Shown here: one piece after another, positions 25,659-34,549 of the stretch
Layout: each line of letters starts with the position of its first letter
How positions within the stretch are numbered: the stretch's first letter is position 1
NCBI GenBank assembly: GCA_947647615.1
Contig: CANSKS010000002.1
Span: 47,473 to 111,472, forward strand
Origin: an uncultured Neglectibacter sp.
Lineage (GTDB): Bacteria > Bacillota > Clostridia > Oscillospirales > Acutalibacteraceae
Reading direction: 5' to 3'
DNA length: 64,000 bases
Position numbers and translations under genes: made by a program
The notes under the pieces: generated by a model
Database searches by the model: none
What the model was told of the DNA's origin: nothing
What the model saw: the letters and a program-made list of their open reading frames with translations, nothing else

Positions 25659-26819
25659 TTGGAACAGAAGAAAACTTGCCCGGTCTACCGGAAGTGCGGC
25701 GGCTGCCAGCTGCAAAACCTCAGCTACCAGCGGCAGCTTGCCTGGAAGCAGGAAAGGTGCCAGAAGCTTTTGGGGGAATTTGGGAAAATAGAGCCTGTTT
25801 TGGGCATGGAATGGCCTTACCATTACCGCAATAAGGTGCAGGCGGCCTTCGCTTGGGACAAGCGGGGCGGCCGGATTATTTCCGGAGTATACCAGTCCAG
25901 CACCCACCGGATTGTGCCCATAGATTCCTGCCTGACAGAGGACGAGACGGCGGATGCCATTATTGTTTCGGTGCGTAAGCTTTTGAAGGCGTTTAAGCTT
26001 ACGGCCTATGACGAGGTAACCCGCCGGGGCTTTTTGCGCCACGTGCTGGTGAAGCGGGGCTTTGCCACAGGGGAGGTCATGGTGGTGCTGGTGACGGGCA
26101 CACCGGTTTTTACCGCAAAAAAGCATTTTGTGGCGGAGCTTTTGAAGCTGCACCCGGAGATCACTACCGTGGTGCAGAATATCAATAACCAGTTTACCTC
26201 CATGGTGCTTGGCCAAGGGGAAAAGGTGCTGTATGGCCCCGGCTATATCACCGACGTGCTCTGCGGATGCAGGTTTCGCATTTCACCGAGATCCTTTTAC
26301 CAAATTAACCCCCTGCAAACCGAGGTGCTGTACCAAAAGGCCATGGAGTTTTCGGGCCTTACCGGAAAGGAAAGGGTGCTGGACGCCTATTGCGGCATTG
26401 GCACCATTGGGATTGTGGCCGCCAAAAACGGGGCGGCCCATGTGCTGGGGGTAGAGGTGAACCGGGACGCCATAAAGGATGCCATCGTAAACGCCAGGGA
26501 AAACAAAATAGAAAATATTTACTTCACCTGCGCCGACGCCGGCGATTTTATGGAGGCCATGGCCCAGGAAAAAGAGCGCTGCGACCTGGTCTTTTTGGAC
26601 CCTCCCCGGGCCGGCGCCAGCGAAGAATTCCTCGCCGCCCTGTGCAGGCTTTCGCCCAAGCGGGCCGTGTATATTTCCTGCAACCCCGAAACCCTGGCTC
26701 GGGACCTGCGGTTTTTAACGAAAAAGGGGTGGAGGGCACAGCGAATTCAGCCTGTGGATATGTTCCCCCATACGCAGCATATTGAGTGCGTGGTGCTGCT
26801 GGCAAGGGTTGTGATATAA
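25659..26819 (+). CDS. RNA uracil-C5 methyltransferase, RlmD/TrmA family
   Basis: 386 residues from a probable TTG start. The N terminus carries the [4Fe-4S] cysteine set (CPVYRKCGGC plus a later PIDSCLTE). The C-terminal SAM domain has VLDAYCGIGTIGIVAAKNGA, LVFLDPPRAGASEEF and the catalytic CNPETLARDL. It lacks the N-terminal TRAM domain found in about 450-residue RlmD and RlmCD. The target could be 23S rRNA U747/U1939 or a tRNA uridine. The start is uncertain: TTG 25659 follows a GGGGG run, and the open frame reaches back into the araC 3' end. Running into the GNAT gene downstream suggests co-transcription. Confidence 0.85.
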   Translation: MEQKKTCPVYRKCGGCQLQNLSYQRQLAWKQERCQKLLGEFGKIEPVLGMEWPYHYRNKVQAAFAWDKRGGRIISGVYQSSTHRIVPIDSCLTEDETADAIIVSVRKLLKAFKLTAYDEVTRRGFLRHVLVKRGFATGEVMVVLVTGTPVFTAKKHFVAELLKLHPEITTVVQNINNQFTSMVLGQGEKVLYGPGYITDVLCGCRFRISPRSFYQINPLQTEVLYQKAMEFSGLTGKERVLDAYCGIGTIGIVAAKNGAAHVLGVEVNRDAIKDAIVNARENKIENIYFTCADAGDFMEAMAQEKERCDLVFLDPPRAGASEEFLAALCRLSPKRAVYISCNPETLARDLRFLTKKGWRAQRIQPVDMFPHTQHIECVVLLARVVI

Positions 26820-26830
26820 GGAGAATGCAT

Positions 26831-27295
26831 ATGGCGAAAATGGAATATAAAATAATGGGAATTTCCGATATGCCGGAAATAAAAGAAAGGGCGGCGCAGT
26901 GGTTTCACCACAAATGGGGGATCCCACAGAACGCCTATTTGGAAAGTATGGAGGCGTGTATTGGGGAACAGGGCCCTGTCCCCCAGTGGTACCTGGCAAT
27001 GGAGGGGGAGAGGATCCTCGGCGGCTTGGGCGTCATTGAAAACGACTTTCACAACCGGAAGGAGTTAAGGCCCAATGTATGCGCTGTTTATGTGGAGGAG
27101 GACAAGCGGGGCCGCGGCATAGCCGGAGCGCTTTTGCATTACGTGTGCGAAGATATGAAGGCGCGGGGAATTGATACCTTATATCTCGTAACAGACCATA
27201 CCTCTTTTTATGAGCGGTACGGCTGGGAGTTCCTCTGCATGGTGCAGGGCGACGGCGAACCCCATATGACGAGGATGTATGTTCACAAAAGCTAA
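26831..27295 (+). CDS. GNAT family N-acetyltransferase
   Basis: 154 residues. Characteristic GNAT core: VCAVYVEEDKRGRGIAGALLHYVCEDMKARG, then TDHTSFYERYGWEFLC. The second of two close ATGs (26831) is chosen because AAGGAG lies seven bases upstream; ATG 26825 is too close to that site. It sits 11 bases after the RNA methyltransferase stop and is likely co-transcribed with it. Substrate unknown. Confidence 0.85.
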   Translation: MAKMEYKIMGISDMPEIKERAAQWFHHKWGIPQNAYLESMEACIGEQGPVPQWYLAMEGERILGGLGVIENDFHNRKELRPNVCAVYVEEDKRGRGIAGALLHYVCEDMKARGIDTLYLVTDHTSFYERYGWEFLCMVQGDGEPHMTRMYVHKS

Positions 27296-27390
27296 AAAAG
27301 GCGGGGCCGGTCCTGGGGACTCCGAATTTTTAAGGCAAGGCCCGGCGATAGGAAAGAATTCCCTTAGAGGTCTAAAAGGAGGAAAAAAGC

Positions 27391-28923
27391 ATGGTTACAG
27401 GCGTAATTAAAAATAAGATAGATAAAATTTGGACAGATATCTGGGCAGGGGGGATCACGAACCCCCTAACGGTGATTGAGCAGCTTACATACCTGATGTT
27501 CATCCGCTCTTTGGACGAGCAGGAGCTGCAAACCGAAGAATTTGAAAACATGACCGGAGAGAAGATGAATAAGATTTTCCCCCAGTCCGCCGTGGGGCAG
27601 TCTATGCGCTGGAGCAAATTTAAAAATAACGACCCCCGGGATATTTACGAGGTGATTTCGCAGCGGGTATTCCCCGCTATTAAAAACATGGCCCAGGGCC
27701 GCCTGCCGGATTTCACGGACCAGGGGGAGCTTGTGGAAATGGCAGAGGTTCCCGGCAATGAGGAGCAAAATAATACGGCCTTTGCCCGGTACATGAGCGA
27801 CGCCATGTTTTTGATCCCAACCCCCCAGGTGCTGCAAAAGATTATTACCGGCTTAGATGACCTGTATGAACAGGACATTTCGGAGCTGGACATGCAGGGG
27901 GATTTATACGAGTACATGTTGGGGAAGCTGGCCACCGCAGGCAAAAACGGCCAGTTCCGTACGCCCCGGCACATTATTGAAATGATGGTGGAGCTTTTGC
28001 AGCCCACCCCGGAAGACACCATCTGCGACCCTGCCTGCGGCACGGCGGGCTTTCTGGTAGCCTCTGCGGAGTACATTCGCCGCCATTATGAAGATACCAT
28101 GGAAAGCCGGCAGTGGGAGCATTTTTCCGGGCCCATGTTTACCGGCTTCGACACCGACCGCACCATGCTGCGGCTTTCGGCCATGAACCTGATGCTCCAC
28201 TCTATCACGCATCCGGAGATCGAGTATAAAGACAGTGTTTCCAAGCAGAACCAGATTTGCGACAGGTTTACCATGTGCCTGGCGAACCCGCCCTTTAAGG
28301 GAACGGTAGACGCAGAAAGCATCAACGACGACCTGAAGGCTGTAACCAACACCAAAAAGACGGAGCTGCTGTTTTTGGCGCTGTTTTTGCGGATGCTGAA
28401 AAAGGGTGGGCAATGCGCCTGCATTGTGCCGGACGGCGTGCTGTTCGGCTCCTCCAAGGCCCACCAATCTGTTCGTAAGGAGCTGGTAGAGAACCACCAG
28501 CTGCGGGCGGTGATTTCTATGCCCTCCGGCGTGTTCAAGCCCTATGCCGGGGTTTCCACGGCGGTGCTGGTGTTCACCAAAACCGGCGCGGGCGGAACGG
28601 AAAAGGTGTGGTTTTACGACATGCAGGCCGACGGCCTGAGCCTGGACGACAAGCGCAGCGAAATTGCGGAAAACGACATTCCCGATATCATTGAGCGGTT
28701 CCACCATTTGGAACGGGAAACGGAACGGGAACGCACCCGGCAGAGCTTTTTTGTGCCGAAGCAGGAGATCGCGGAGAACGGCTATGACCTCAGCATCAAC
28801 AAGTATAAAAAGGCGGAGTATGTGCCGGTGGAGTACCCCTCTACCGCCGAGCTTATGACAGACCTGCACGAGCTGGAACTGGAGATCACCGCAGGGCTCA
28901 GTGAATTGGAGGGGATGCTGTGA
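27391..28923 (+). CDS. hsdM: Type I restriction-modification system DNA methyltransferase subunit (HsdM)
   Basis: 510 residues. N-terminal HsdM_N helical domain (about 1-140), then an N6-adenine methyltransferase domain with motif I DPACGTAGFLVASAEYIR (about 212-230) and catalytic motif IV NPPF starting at residue 299. With HsdS it modifies the recognition site; with HsdS and HsdR it forms the restriction complex. It starts 30 bases after a weakly structured spacer, with AAAGGAGG before the ATG. The stop overlaps the hsdS start (TGATG), the usual coupling in hsd operons. Confidence 0.95.
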   Translation: MVTGVIKNKIDKIWTDIWAGGITNPLTVIEQLTYLMFIRSLDEQELQTEEFENMTGEKMNKIFPQSAVGQSMRWSKFKNNDPRDIYEVISQRVFPAIKNMAQGRLPDFTDQGELVEMAEVPGNEEQNNTAFARYMSDAMFLIPTPQVLQKIITGLDDLYEQDISELDMQGDLYEYMLGKLATAGKNGQFRTPRHIIEMMVELLQPTPEDTICDPACGTAGFLVASAEYIRRHYEDTMESRQWEHFSGPMFTGFDTDRTMLRLSAMNLMLHSITHPEIEYKDSVSKQNQICDRFTMCLANPPFKGTVDAESINDDLKAVTNTKKTELLFLALFLRMLKKGGQCACIVPDGVLFGSSKAHQSVRKELVENHQLRAVISMPSGVFKPYAGVSTAVLVFTKTGAGGTEKVWFYDMQADGLSLDDKRSEIAENDIPDIIERFHHLERETERERTRQSFFVPKQEIAENGYDLSINKYKKAEYVPVEYPSTAELMTDLHELELEITAGLSELEGML

Positions 28924-30035
28924 TGGCGAGGTTGGGGGATATTGCAACATATATTAATGGTTATGCCTTCAAGCCAAGTGATTGGTCTAACGTCGGGCTA
29001 CCTATTATTCGTATTCAAGATTTAACAGGGAACTCGTACCAAGCCAATAGGTACAATGGTGAATATGCGCCGAAATACGAAGTTAATGAAGGGGATGTGC
29101 TGATCTCTTGGTCAGCAAGTTTGGGTGTCTATGTTTGGCAAGGAGAAAAAGCGCTTCTAAATCAACACATTTTTAAGGTAGTATTTGACAAAGCAGAAGT
29201 CTCGAAAAGTTTCTTTGTTCATCAGGTTGAAAACATTCTTGAAAAAGCGGCCTCGGAAGTTCATGGTGCGACCATGAAGCATCTGACAAAACCTGTCTTT
29301 GACGCTTTGTCATTTTATCTGCCGCCTCCTGACGAACAGCGTAAAATTGCGGTAGTACTGGACAAGGTGGGCGACTTGATTGCCAAGCGCCGCCAACAGC
29401 TTAGCAAGCTGGATGAATTGGTAAAGTCCAGGTTTGTAGAGATGTTTGGGGATATCACCATCAACGATAAAGGGTGGGATATACGACCTCTTGGAGAATT
29501 ATGCACGATTGTCAGAGGAGGTTCCCCAAGACCTATTGAAAAGTTTCTTGGTGGTGATGTGCCTTGGATAAAAATAGGCGATGCAACCGATGGAGAAAGT
29601 ATTTATCTCCATTCGACTAAAGAACACATCATTCGAGAGGGCGTTTCTAAGAGTCGCATGGTTAAGGCAGGGAGTTTAATATTCGCAAACTGTGGAGTCT
29701 CCTTGGGATTTGCACGAATTATCACCTTTGATGGCTGTATTCACGATGGTTGGCTTGCGATGGAAGATATTGATTCACAGTTGGACAAAATTTTTTTATT
29801 GCAAGCATTAAATCAAGTGACTGAACATTTCAGGAAAATTGCTCCCGCTGGAACCCAGCCTAATTTGAATACCGCCATAATGAAGGCATATCAGCAAATT
29901 ATTCCTCCTATGCAGCTTCAAAAAGGCTTTATATCTTTCATCGAACAGACCGACAAATCAAAGTTGACAATTCAGAAAAGCCTTACTAAGCTGGAAACCC
30001 TGAAAAAATCCCTGATGCAGCAGTATTTTGGGTAA
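28923..30035 (+). CDS. hsdS: Type I restriction-modification specificity subunit (HsdS)
   Basis: 370 residues with two target-recognition domains: TRD1 about 1-135 (ending LSFYLPPPDEQRKIA) and TRD2 about 180-340 (ending IIPPMQLQKGF). The two copies of the PPxxxQ-type junction and the coiled-coil linkers (LDKVGDLIAKRRQQLSKLDELVKSR and the C-terminal SLTKLETLKKSLMQ) show the internal pseudo-repeat. The TRDs are visibly more AT-rich than the conserved centre and than hsdM/hsdR, as expected for swapped specificity modules. I take ATG 28923; GTG 28920 is an alternative. The recognised sequence cannot be read from the protein. Confidence 0.93.
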   Translation: MARLGDIATYINGYAFKPSDWSNVGLPIIRIQDLTGNSYQANRYNGEYAPKYEVNEGDVLISWSASLGVYVWQGEKALLNQHIFKVVFDKAEVSKSFFVHQVENILEKAASEVHGATMKHLTKPVFDALSFYLPPPDEQRKIAVVLDKVGDLIAKRRQQLSKLDELVKSRFVEMFGDITINDKGWDIRPLGELCTIVRGGSPRPIEKFLGGDVPWIKIGDATDGESIYLHSTKEHIIREGVSKSRMVKAGSLIFANCGVSLGFARIITFDGCIHDGWLAMEDIDSQLDKIFLLQALNQVTEHFRKIAPAGTQPNLNTAIMKAYQQIIPPMQLQKGFISFIEQTDKSKLTIQKSLTKLETLKKSLMQQYFG

Positions 30036-30047
30036 CAGAGACTAATA

Positions 30048-30088
30048 ACTCAAAAGTTATTGACAGGGTAATCACTTTTGAGTATACT
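30048..30088 (+). promoter_or_regulatory. Autoregulated promoter of the toxin-antitoxin pair
   Basis: TTGACA (30060-30065), 17-base spacer, TATACT (30083-30088). A perfect 10-bp inverted repeat, ACTCAAAAGT (30048-30057) and ACTTTTGAGT (30074-30083), brackets the -35 box and touches the -10 box, the geometry expected of an operator for the HTH antitoxin. Confidence 0.82.
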
Positions 30089-30112
30089 AGAAGTGGGGAA
30101 GGGAAATGCTGC

Positions 30113-30475
30113 TTGTATGAGATATATTTTTACAGGGATAGAAACGGAAAAAGCCCTGTGCTGGAATATTTACGGGAACTGGTGAGCAAGAACGACAAAG
30201 ACAGCCGAATAAAGGCCAACAAAATAAACGACTATATTGGAATATTGAGGCAGTACGGAACACAGGCCGGGGAACCGTATATAAAGCACCTTGACGGGGA
30301 TATATGGGAACTGAGGCCGCTGAGAGATCGTGTTTTGTTTGCCGCTTGGCGCGGAGACGATTTTTTGCTGTTAAGTCATTTTATGAAACAAACACAAAAA
30401 ACACCGCCGCGTGAGTTGGAAAAAGCAAAGTCAAATTTAAACGATTATCGGGAAAGGAGCACCGGCAATGAGTAG
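30113..30475 (+). CDS. RelE/HigB-type toxin (Gp49-like)
   Basis: 120 residues. The pattern of phage Gp49-like/HigB RNase toxins is clear: MYEIYFYRDRNGKSPVLEYL, IKHLDGDIWELRPLRDRVLFAAW, FLLLSHFMKQTQKTPPRELEKA. Such toxins cleave translated mRNA on the ribosome. It starts at TTG 30113 with a poorly spaced ribosome site, so the toxin may be weakly translated. Its 3' end overlaps the antitoxin start by eight bases. The toxin-first order matches HigBA rather than RelBE. It has its own promoter, so it is a separate unit inside the hsd locus. Confidence 0.88.
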   Translation: MYEIYFYRDRNGKSPVLEYLRELVSKNDKDSRIKANKINDYIGILRQYGTQAGEPYIKHLDGDIWELRPLRDRVLFAAWRGDDFLLLSHFMKQTQKTPPRELEKAKSNLNDYRERSTGNE

Positions 30476-30830
30476 AGAATACGAATTGGCCATAGCACAG
30501 GCAAAAGCGAACCTTGCGGATGCGCAGGAAAGAGGTGCAGACGCTGTGGGGGAAAGCTGGGACCAGGTGCAAAAAGAGCTTTTTACCCCCGAGGAAATTG
30601 CCGAAAGCAACCTTAGAATCGCCCTCGTTGGGGAGCTGATCAAAGCCCGGCAGGAAAAGGGCATAAGCCAAAAGAAGCTGGAAGAGCTGAGCGGGGTAAA
30701 GCAGCCGGTGATAGCCAGAATGGAAAAAGGGCTTACCAGTCCCCAGCTGGACACCGTTCTAAAGGTGTTGGCCCCCCTCGGAAAAACTCTTGCGATTGTC
30801 CCAATAGAAGGAAACGCTTCCCATACCTAA
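30468..30830 (+). CDS. XRE-family HTH antitoxin (HigA-like)
   Basis: 120 residues. The N-terminal half is Ala/Glu-rich and probably helical. The C-terminal half (about 62-115) is a helix-turn-helix: LIKARQEKGISQKKLEELSGVKQPVIARMEKGLTSPQLDTVLKVL. It is translationally coupled to the toxin and would neutralise it and bind the inverted repeat at 30048-30083. An HTH at the C terminus with an N-terminal toxin-binding region is usual for partners of Gp49-like toxins. Confidence 0.88.
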   Translation: MSREYELAIAQAKANLADAQERGADAVGESWDQVQKELFTPEEIAESNLRIALVGELIKARQEKGISQKKLEELSGVKQPVIARMEKGLTSPQLDTVLKVLAPLGKTLAIVPIEGNASHT

Positions 30831-30883
30831 GGCTAGCCTCAAAAAACTTGGAAAGTCTCTCTTCGATAAAATTTACCGCAAGG

Positions 30884-30979
30884 CAAATTTGTCAGTTGAA
30901 ATTTCGAAGGAATTTCAACTTGACAAACTTATTGGAACCCAATTTGGTCTTCCCCTGTCGCCGCCACAGGCGGCGACAG
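30884..30979. repeat. Two adjacent palindromic repeat units between antitoxin and hsdR
   Basis: An AT-rich dyad (30885-30930, arms around GTTGAAATT / AATTTCAAC with TTGTCA / TTGACAA extensions) is followed by a perfect 11-bp GC-rich stem CTGTCGCCGCC / GGCGGCGACAG (30955-30979, ACA loop). No gene is seen in 30831-31078. Similar GC-rich palindromes occur in the spacer at 15.3-15.8 kb. The stem could also terminate the toxin-antitoxin transcript, but no T-tract follows. Confidence 0.6.
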
Positions 30980-31078
30980 CCCCCTCAAAGAAGGGGCCAG
31001 AATAGATGAAAATTTTGCCGGGGTCTGCGAAAGTATTCATCGTGAAGCGCAAAATAGAACAAAAGAGGTGACGCTGCC

Positions 31079-34000
31079 ATGAACTTCTCTTTTTTGACCC
31101 AAAAGCAGGAATATGCCCTTTTTTCCCGTGCCTGTGTGGAAGCGGAAAAAATTTATGCCACTGCCCCGGCCATGTGCGCAGTGGGATGCCGGAAAGCCTT
31201 GGAGCTGGCGGTGAAGTGGGTGTATTCCGCAGATAAAACCATGAAAATGCCCTATAAAGATAATTTGCAGTCCCTCATTCACGAGCCCACCTTTCGCTTT
31301 GCCGTAGATTACAACACCTGGGGCAAGCTGCCCTTTATGATCAAGCTGGGAAATTTGGCGGTACATACAGAACGGAGCGTGCAGCAGAGCGATGCCCTCG
31401 CCTCCCTGCGGGGGCTGTTTGAGTTTGTCCAGTGGATCGATTACTGCTATGGCGCAGACTATGTGGAGCGCACCTTTGACGAAGGCTTAATCCCTGCCGC
31501 CAGGGTGGCAGTAGATTCTAAGAGGATCAAGGAACAGGAAAGCCTGCTGGGGGAAAAGGAGGCCGAAATAGAGGCCCTGCGCAGGCAGATCGAGCAGATG
31601 TCCGCCCAGTATACCGCGGAAAGGGAGCAGCACCGGCAGGAACGCACCTTCCAGCCGGAGGACCTTTCGGAGTTCAAGACCCGCAAAATATATATCGACG
31701 TGGACCTCAAGCAGATGGGCTGGAAGTTTACCGGGGCAGATGCCGACGTGCAGGAGGAATATCCGGTGGAGGGCATGGCCGGCGTGGCCGGGCAAAGGGG
31801 CTACTGCGACTATGTCCTGTTTGGAAAGGACGGCCTGCCCCTGGCTGTGGTGGAGGCCAAGCGCACCAGCAAGGACCCTAACACCGGCCGGAAGCAGGCG
31901 GTTTTGTACGCGGACTGCCTGGAGCAGAAATTCGGCCGCCGTCCCATGATGTTCACCACCAACGGCTTTGAAACCTATTTCTGGGATGACCAAAGCGGTT
32001 CCCAGCGGAAGGTCAGCGGTATTTTCAGCAAGGAAGATCTGCAAAAGCTGATGAACCGCCGGGGCCAGCGGCGGGATTTGACAGCCATTCCCATAGACGA
32101 TGCCATCACCGACCGGTATTACCAAAAAGAGGCCATTCGGGCGGTGTGCGGGCAGGTGGAACAGGGGTTTCGCAAGCATTTGCTGGTCATGGCCACCGGC
32201 ACCGGCAAAACCCGCACCGCTTCCAGCCTGACCGATGTGCTCAGCCGGGGGAAATGGGTGACCAATGTTTTGTTCCTGGCAGACCGCACCGCGCTGGTGA
32301 AGCAGGCCAAGGACGATTTTAAAAATTACCTGCCGGACATGTCCCTGTGCAATTTGTGCTCCAACAAAGACGACCGGAATGCCCGCATTGTGTTTTCGAC
32401 CTACCCGACCATTTTGAACGCCATCGACGACGCCAAGTCCAAGGACGGGCGGCAGCTGTTCACCCCGGCACATTTCGATTTGATTATCATCGACGAAAGC
32501 CACCGGAGCATTTTTAAGAAGTACCGGGCGATTTTTGAGTACTTTGACGCCATGCTGGTGGGCCTTACCGCCACGCCGAAAACCGACGTAGACCGCAACA
32601 CCTACGACTTTTTCGAAATGGAGGGCGGCGTCCCCACTTACGCCTACGACTACGAGACGGCAGTGTACCAAGACCATGTACTGGTGCCCTATTACAATTA
32701 TGAGGTCAAAACCAAATTTTTGGAGGAAGGCATCTCCTACGACGACCTCTCCGAGGAAGACCGGGAACGGTACGAGGAAGACTTTGCCGAGGACGGCAAG
32801 ATGCCGGAGTTTATTCCCTCTGCCGCTCTCAACAAGTTTGTGTTCAACGAAACCACGGTAGACCTGGTGCTCCAGGACTTAATGGAGCGGGGCATTAAGG
32901 TGGCGGGCGGCGACCGCCTGGGAAAGACCATACTCTTTGCCCAGAACAAACGCCACGCGGAATTTATTTTAGAGCGGTTCAACAAGCTGTACCCCCAATA
33001 CCGGGGCACCTTTGCCCAGCGGGTGATTTGCGACGACGCCTACGCCCAAACCGTGATCGACGACTTTAAGCAGCCGGAAAAGGAACCCCACATCGCCGTG
33101 TCGGTAGATATGATGGACACGGGCATTGATGTGCCTCAGGCAGTGAACCTGGTGTTCTTTAAGAAGGTGCGCTCCAAGGCAAAATTCTGGCAGATGATTG
33201 GCCGGGGCACCCGGCTGTGCAGAGGGCTTGCCTGCATGGATCAAATTGAGGGGGCATATACGGACAAGCGCCGCTTTTTGATTTTCGATTACTGCGGCAA
33301 TTTTGAATATTTCCGGGAGCACACAGAGGGCTACGAGGCCAAAGAGACGAAAACCCTTTCGGAAAACATTTTTGGCAAGCAGGTCAGAATTCTCATGGCA
33401 TTGCAGGAGGGCGCTTTTTCCAAGGAGGATTCCTGGGCCTGGCGAAAGGAGATCGCCGAAACCTGCCACAGGCAGGTTTCCAGCCTGAACCCCGACCTGG
33501 TTGCCGTGAAGCTGCGGCTGCAATATGTGGAAAAATATAAAAAGCCGGATGCCTTCCTTTCCCTGAGCCAGGGGGACAAGGGCGAATTGCTGGCGCAGAT
33601 CGCCCCCCTCATTTGTTCCCAGGAACCCGACGAGTTCGCAAAGCGGTTCGACAACTTCATGTATGGCCTGATCTTGGCCCAGATAGAGCAGCTGCCCGCT
33701 TTTCCCCATGCCAAAAGGCAGCTTTGCGAAACTGCCTCCCTGCTGGAGCGCAAGGCCAACATTCCCCAAATTAAGGCAAAGCTGCCTGTGCTGCGGGAGA
33801 TCCAGACCGAGGCCTTTTGGGAAGCCAAAGACCTTCTGCTGTTTGAAAAGGTTCGGAAAGAGCTGCGGGAGCTTATCCGCTTTTTAGAGGAAGGCGGCGG
33901 GGGGCAAAAAACCATTATCACCCAGCTTACCGACCCGGTGATCGACAGCCAGGAGGATATCCGGCTGGAAGCGGCTTACGATTTTGAAGATTACCGGGCC

Positions 34001-34453
34001 AAGGTAAACCGCTATGTCAACGAGCACGGGGATACCCTGGCCATTTACAAGCTGACCCATAACATCCCCTTGTCCGGGGGAGATTACCGGGAGCTGGAAC
34101 GGGTGCTCACCGAGGAATTGGGGAACAGGGAAGATTACGAGCGGGAATTTGGCCATACGCCCTTTGGCCTGCTCATCCGCAGGATCGCCAAGCTGAACCA
34201 TGAAGCGGCCATGGAGGCCTTTTCCGCCTTTATCAATGACCAGGCATTAAACCAAAAGCAGATCGCTTTTGTGAATAAAATTATCGCCCATGTGGAGCTC
34301 AACGGGTACATGGAAAACGTTGCGGAGCTTACAAAACCGCCCTTTGATAAGCCGGTGAGCTTTATTAAGCTGTTCGACGCGAAAACCAGGACCGCTTTAA
34401 TGGAGACTATCAACCAGGTTCGGGAAAACGCGGTTCAAATTGCGGTGTCTTAA
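31079..34453 (+). CDS. hsdR: Type I restriction enzyme R subunit (HsdR) with N-terminal DUF4145 domain
   Basis: 1124 residues. Domains in order: DUF4145 (about 15-115), a coiled coil (about 150-195, IKEQESLLGEKEAEIEALRRQIEQM), the PD-(D/E)xK nuclease with CDYVLFGKDG and VVEAKR (about 242-262), and a superfamily 2 motor with Walker A ATGTGKTRTA (about 370) and DESH (about 471), TATPKTD, and motif VI QMIGRGTR. The C-terminal region (about 770-1120) interacts with HsdM in known complexes. ATP-dependent translocation and random cleavage of unmodified DNA is the family role. It lies about 1.0 kb after hsdS, separated by the toxin-antitoxin pair and a repeat spacer. Confidence 0.95.
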   Translation: MNFSFLTQKQEYALFSRACVEAEKIYATAPAMCAVGCRKALELAVKWVYSADKTMKMPYKDNLQSLIHEPTFRFAVDYNTWGKLPFMIKLGNLAVHTERSVQQSDALASLRGLFEFVQWIDYCYGADYVERTFDEGLIPAARVAVDSKRIKEQESLLGEKEAEIEALRRQIEQMSAQYTAEREQHRQERTFQPEDLSEFKTRKIYIDVDLKQMGWKFTGADADVQEEYPVEGMAGVAGQRGYCDYVLFGKDGLPLAVVEAKRTSKDPNTGRKQAVLYADCLEQKFGRRPMMFTTNGFETYFWDDQSGSQRKVSGIFSKEDLQKLMNRRGQRRDLTAIPIDDAITDRYYQKEAIRAVCGQVEQGFRKHLLVMATGTGKTRTASSLTDVLSRGKWVTNVLFLADRTALVKQAKDDFKNYLPDMSLCNLCSNKDDRNARIVFSTYPTILNAIDDAKSKDGRQLFTPAHFDLIIIDESHRSIFKKYRAIFEYFDAMLVGLTATPKTDVDRNTYDFFEMEGGVPTYAYDYETAVYQDHVLVPYYNYEVKTKFLEEGISYDDLSEEDRERYEEDFAEDGKMPEFIPSAALNKFVFNETTVDLVLQDLMERGIKVAGGDRLGKTILFAQNKRHAEFILERFNKLYPQYRGTFAQRVICDDAYAQTVIDDFKQPEKEPHIAVSVDMMDTGIDVPQAVNLVFFKKVRSKAKFWQMIGRGTRLCRGLACMDQIEGAYTDKRRFLIFDYCGNFEYFREHTEGYEAKETKTLSENIFGKQVRILMALQEGAFSKEDSWAWRKEIAETCHRQVSSLNPDLVAVKLRLQYVEKYKKPDAFLSLSQGDKGELLAQIAPLICSQEPDEFAKRFDNFMYGLILAQIEQLPAFPHAKRQLCETASLLERKANIPQIKAKLPVLREIQTEAFWEAKDLLLFEKVRKELRELIRFLEEGGGGQKTIITQLTDPVIDSQEDIRLEAAYDFEDYRAKVNRYVNEHGDTLAIYKLTHNIPLSGGDYRELERVLTEELGNREDYEREFGHTPFGLLIRRIAKLNHEAAMEAFSAFINDQALNQKQIAFVNKIIAHVELNGYMENVAELTKPPFDKPVSFIKLFDAKTRTALMETINQVRENAVQIAVS

Positions 34454-34549
34454 AGGGAGCCGGGGCGTGGCAAAGCTCATTAAGAAAGAAACCGCCGGGG
34501 TTCCCGGCAGAACGCAGGCGGAAAAAATACAGTTTGGGAGGGGCTTTTT

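Noticed and set aside
27391..34453. A phage or integrative-element defence island
   Set aside because: Only hsd genes and one toxin-antitoxin pair are present; no integrase, transposase or other defence genes flank them, so an island boundary cannot be supported.
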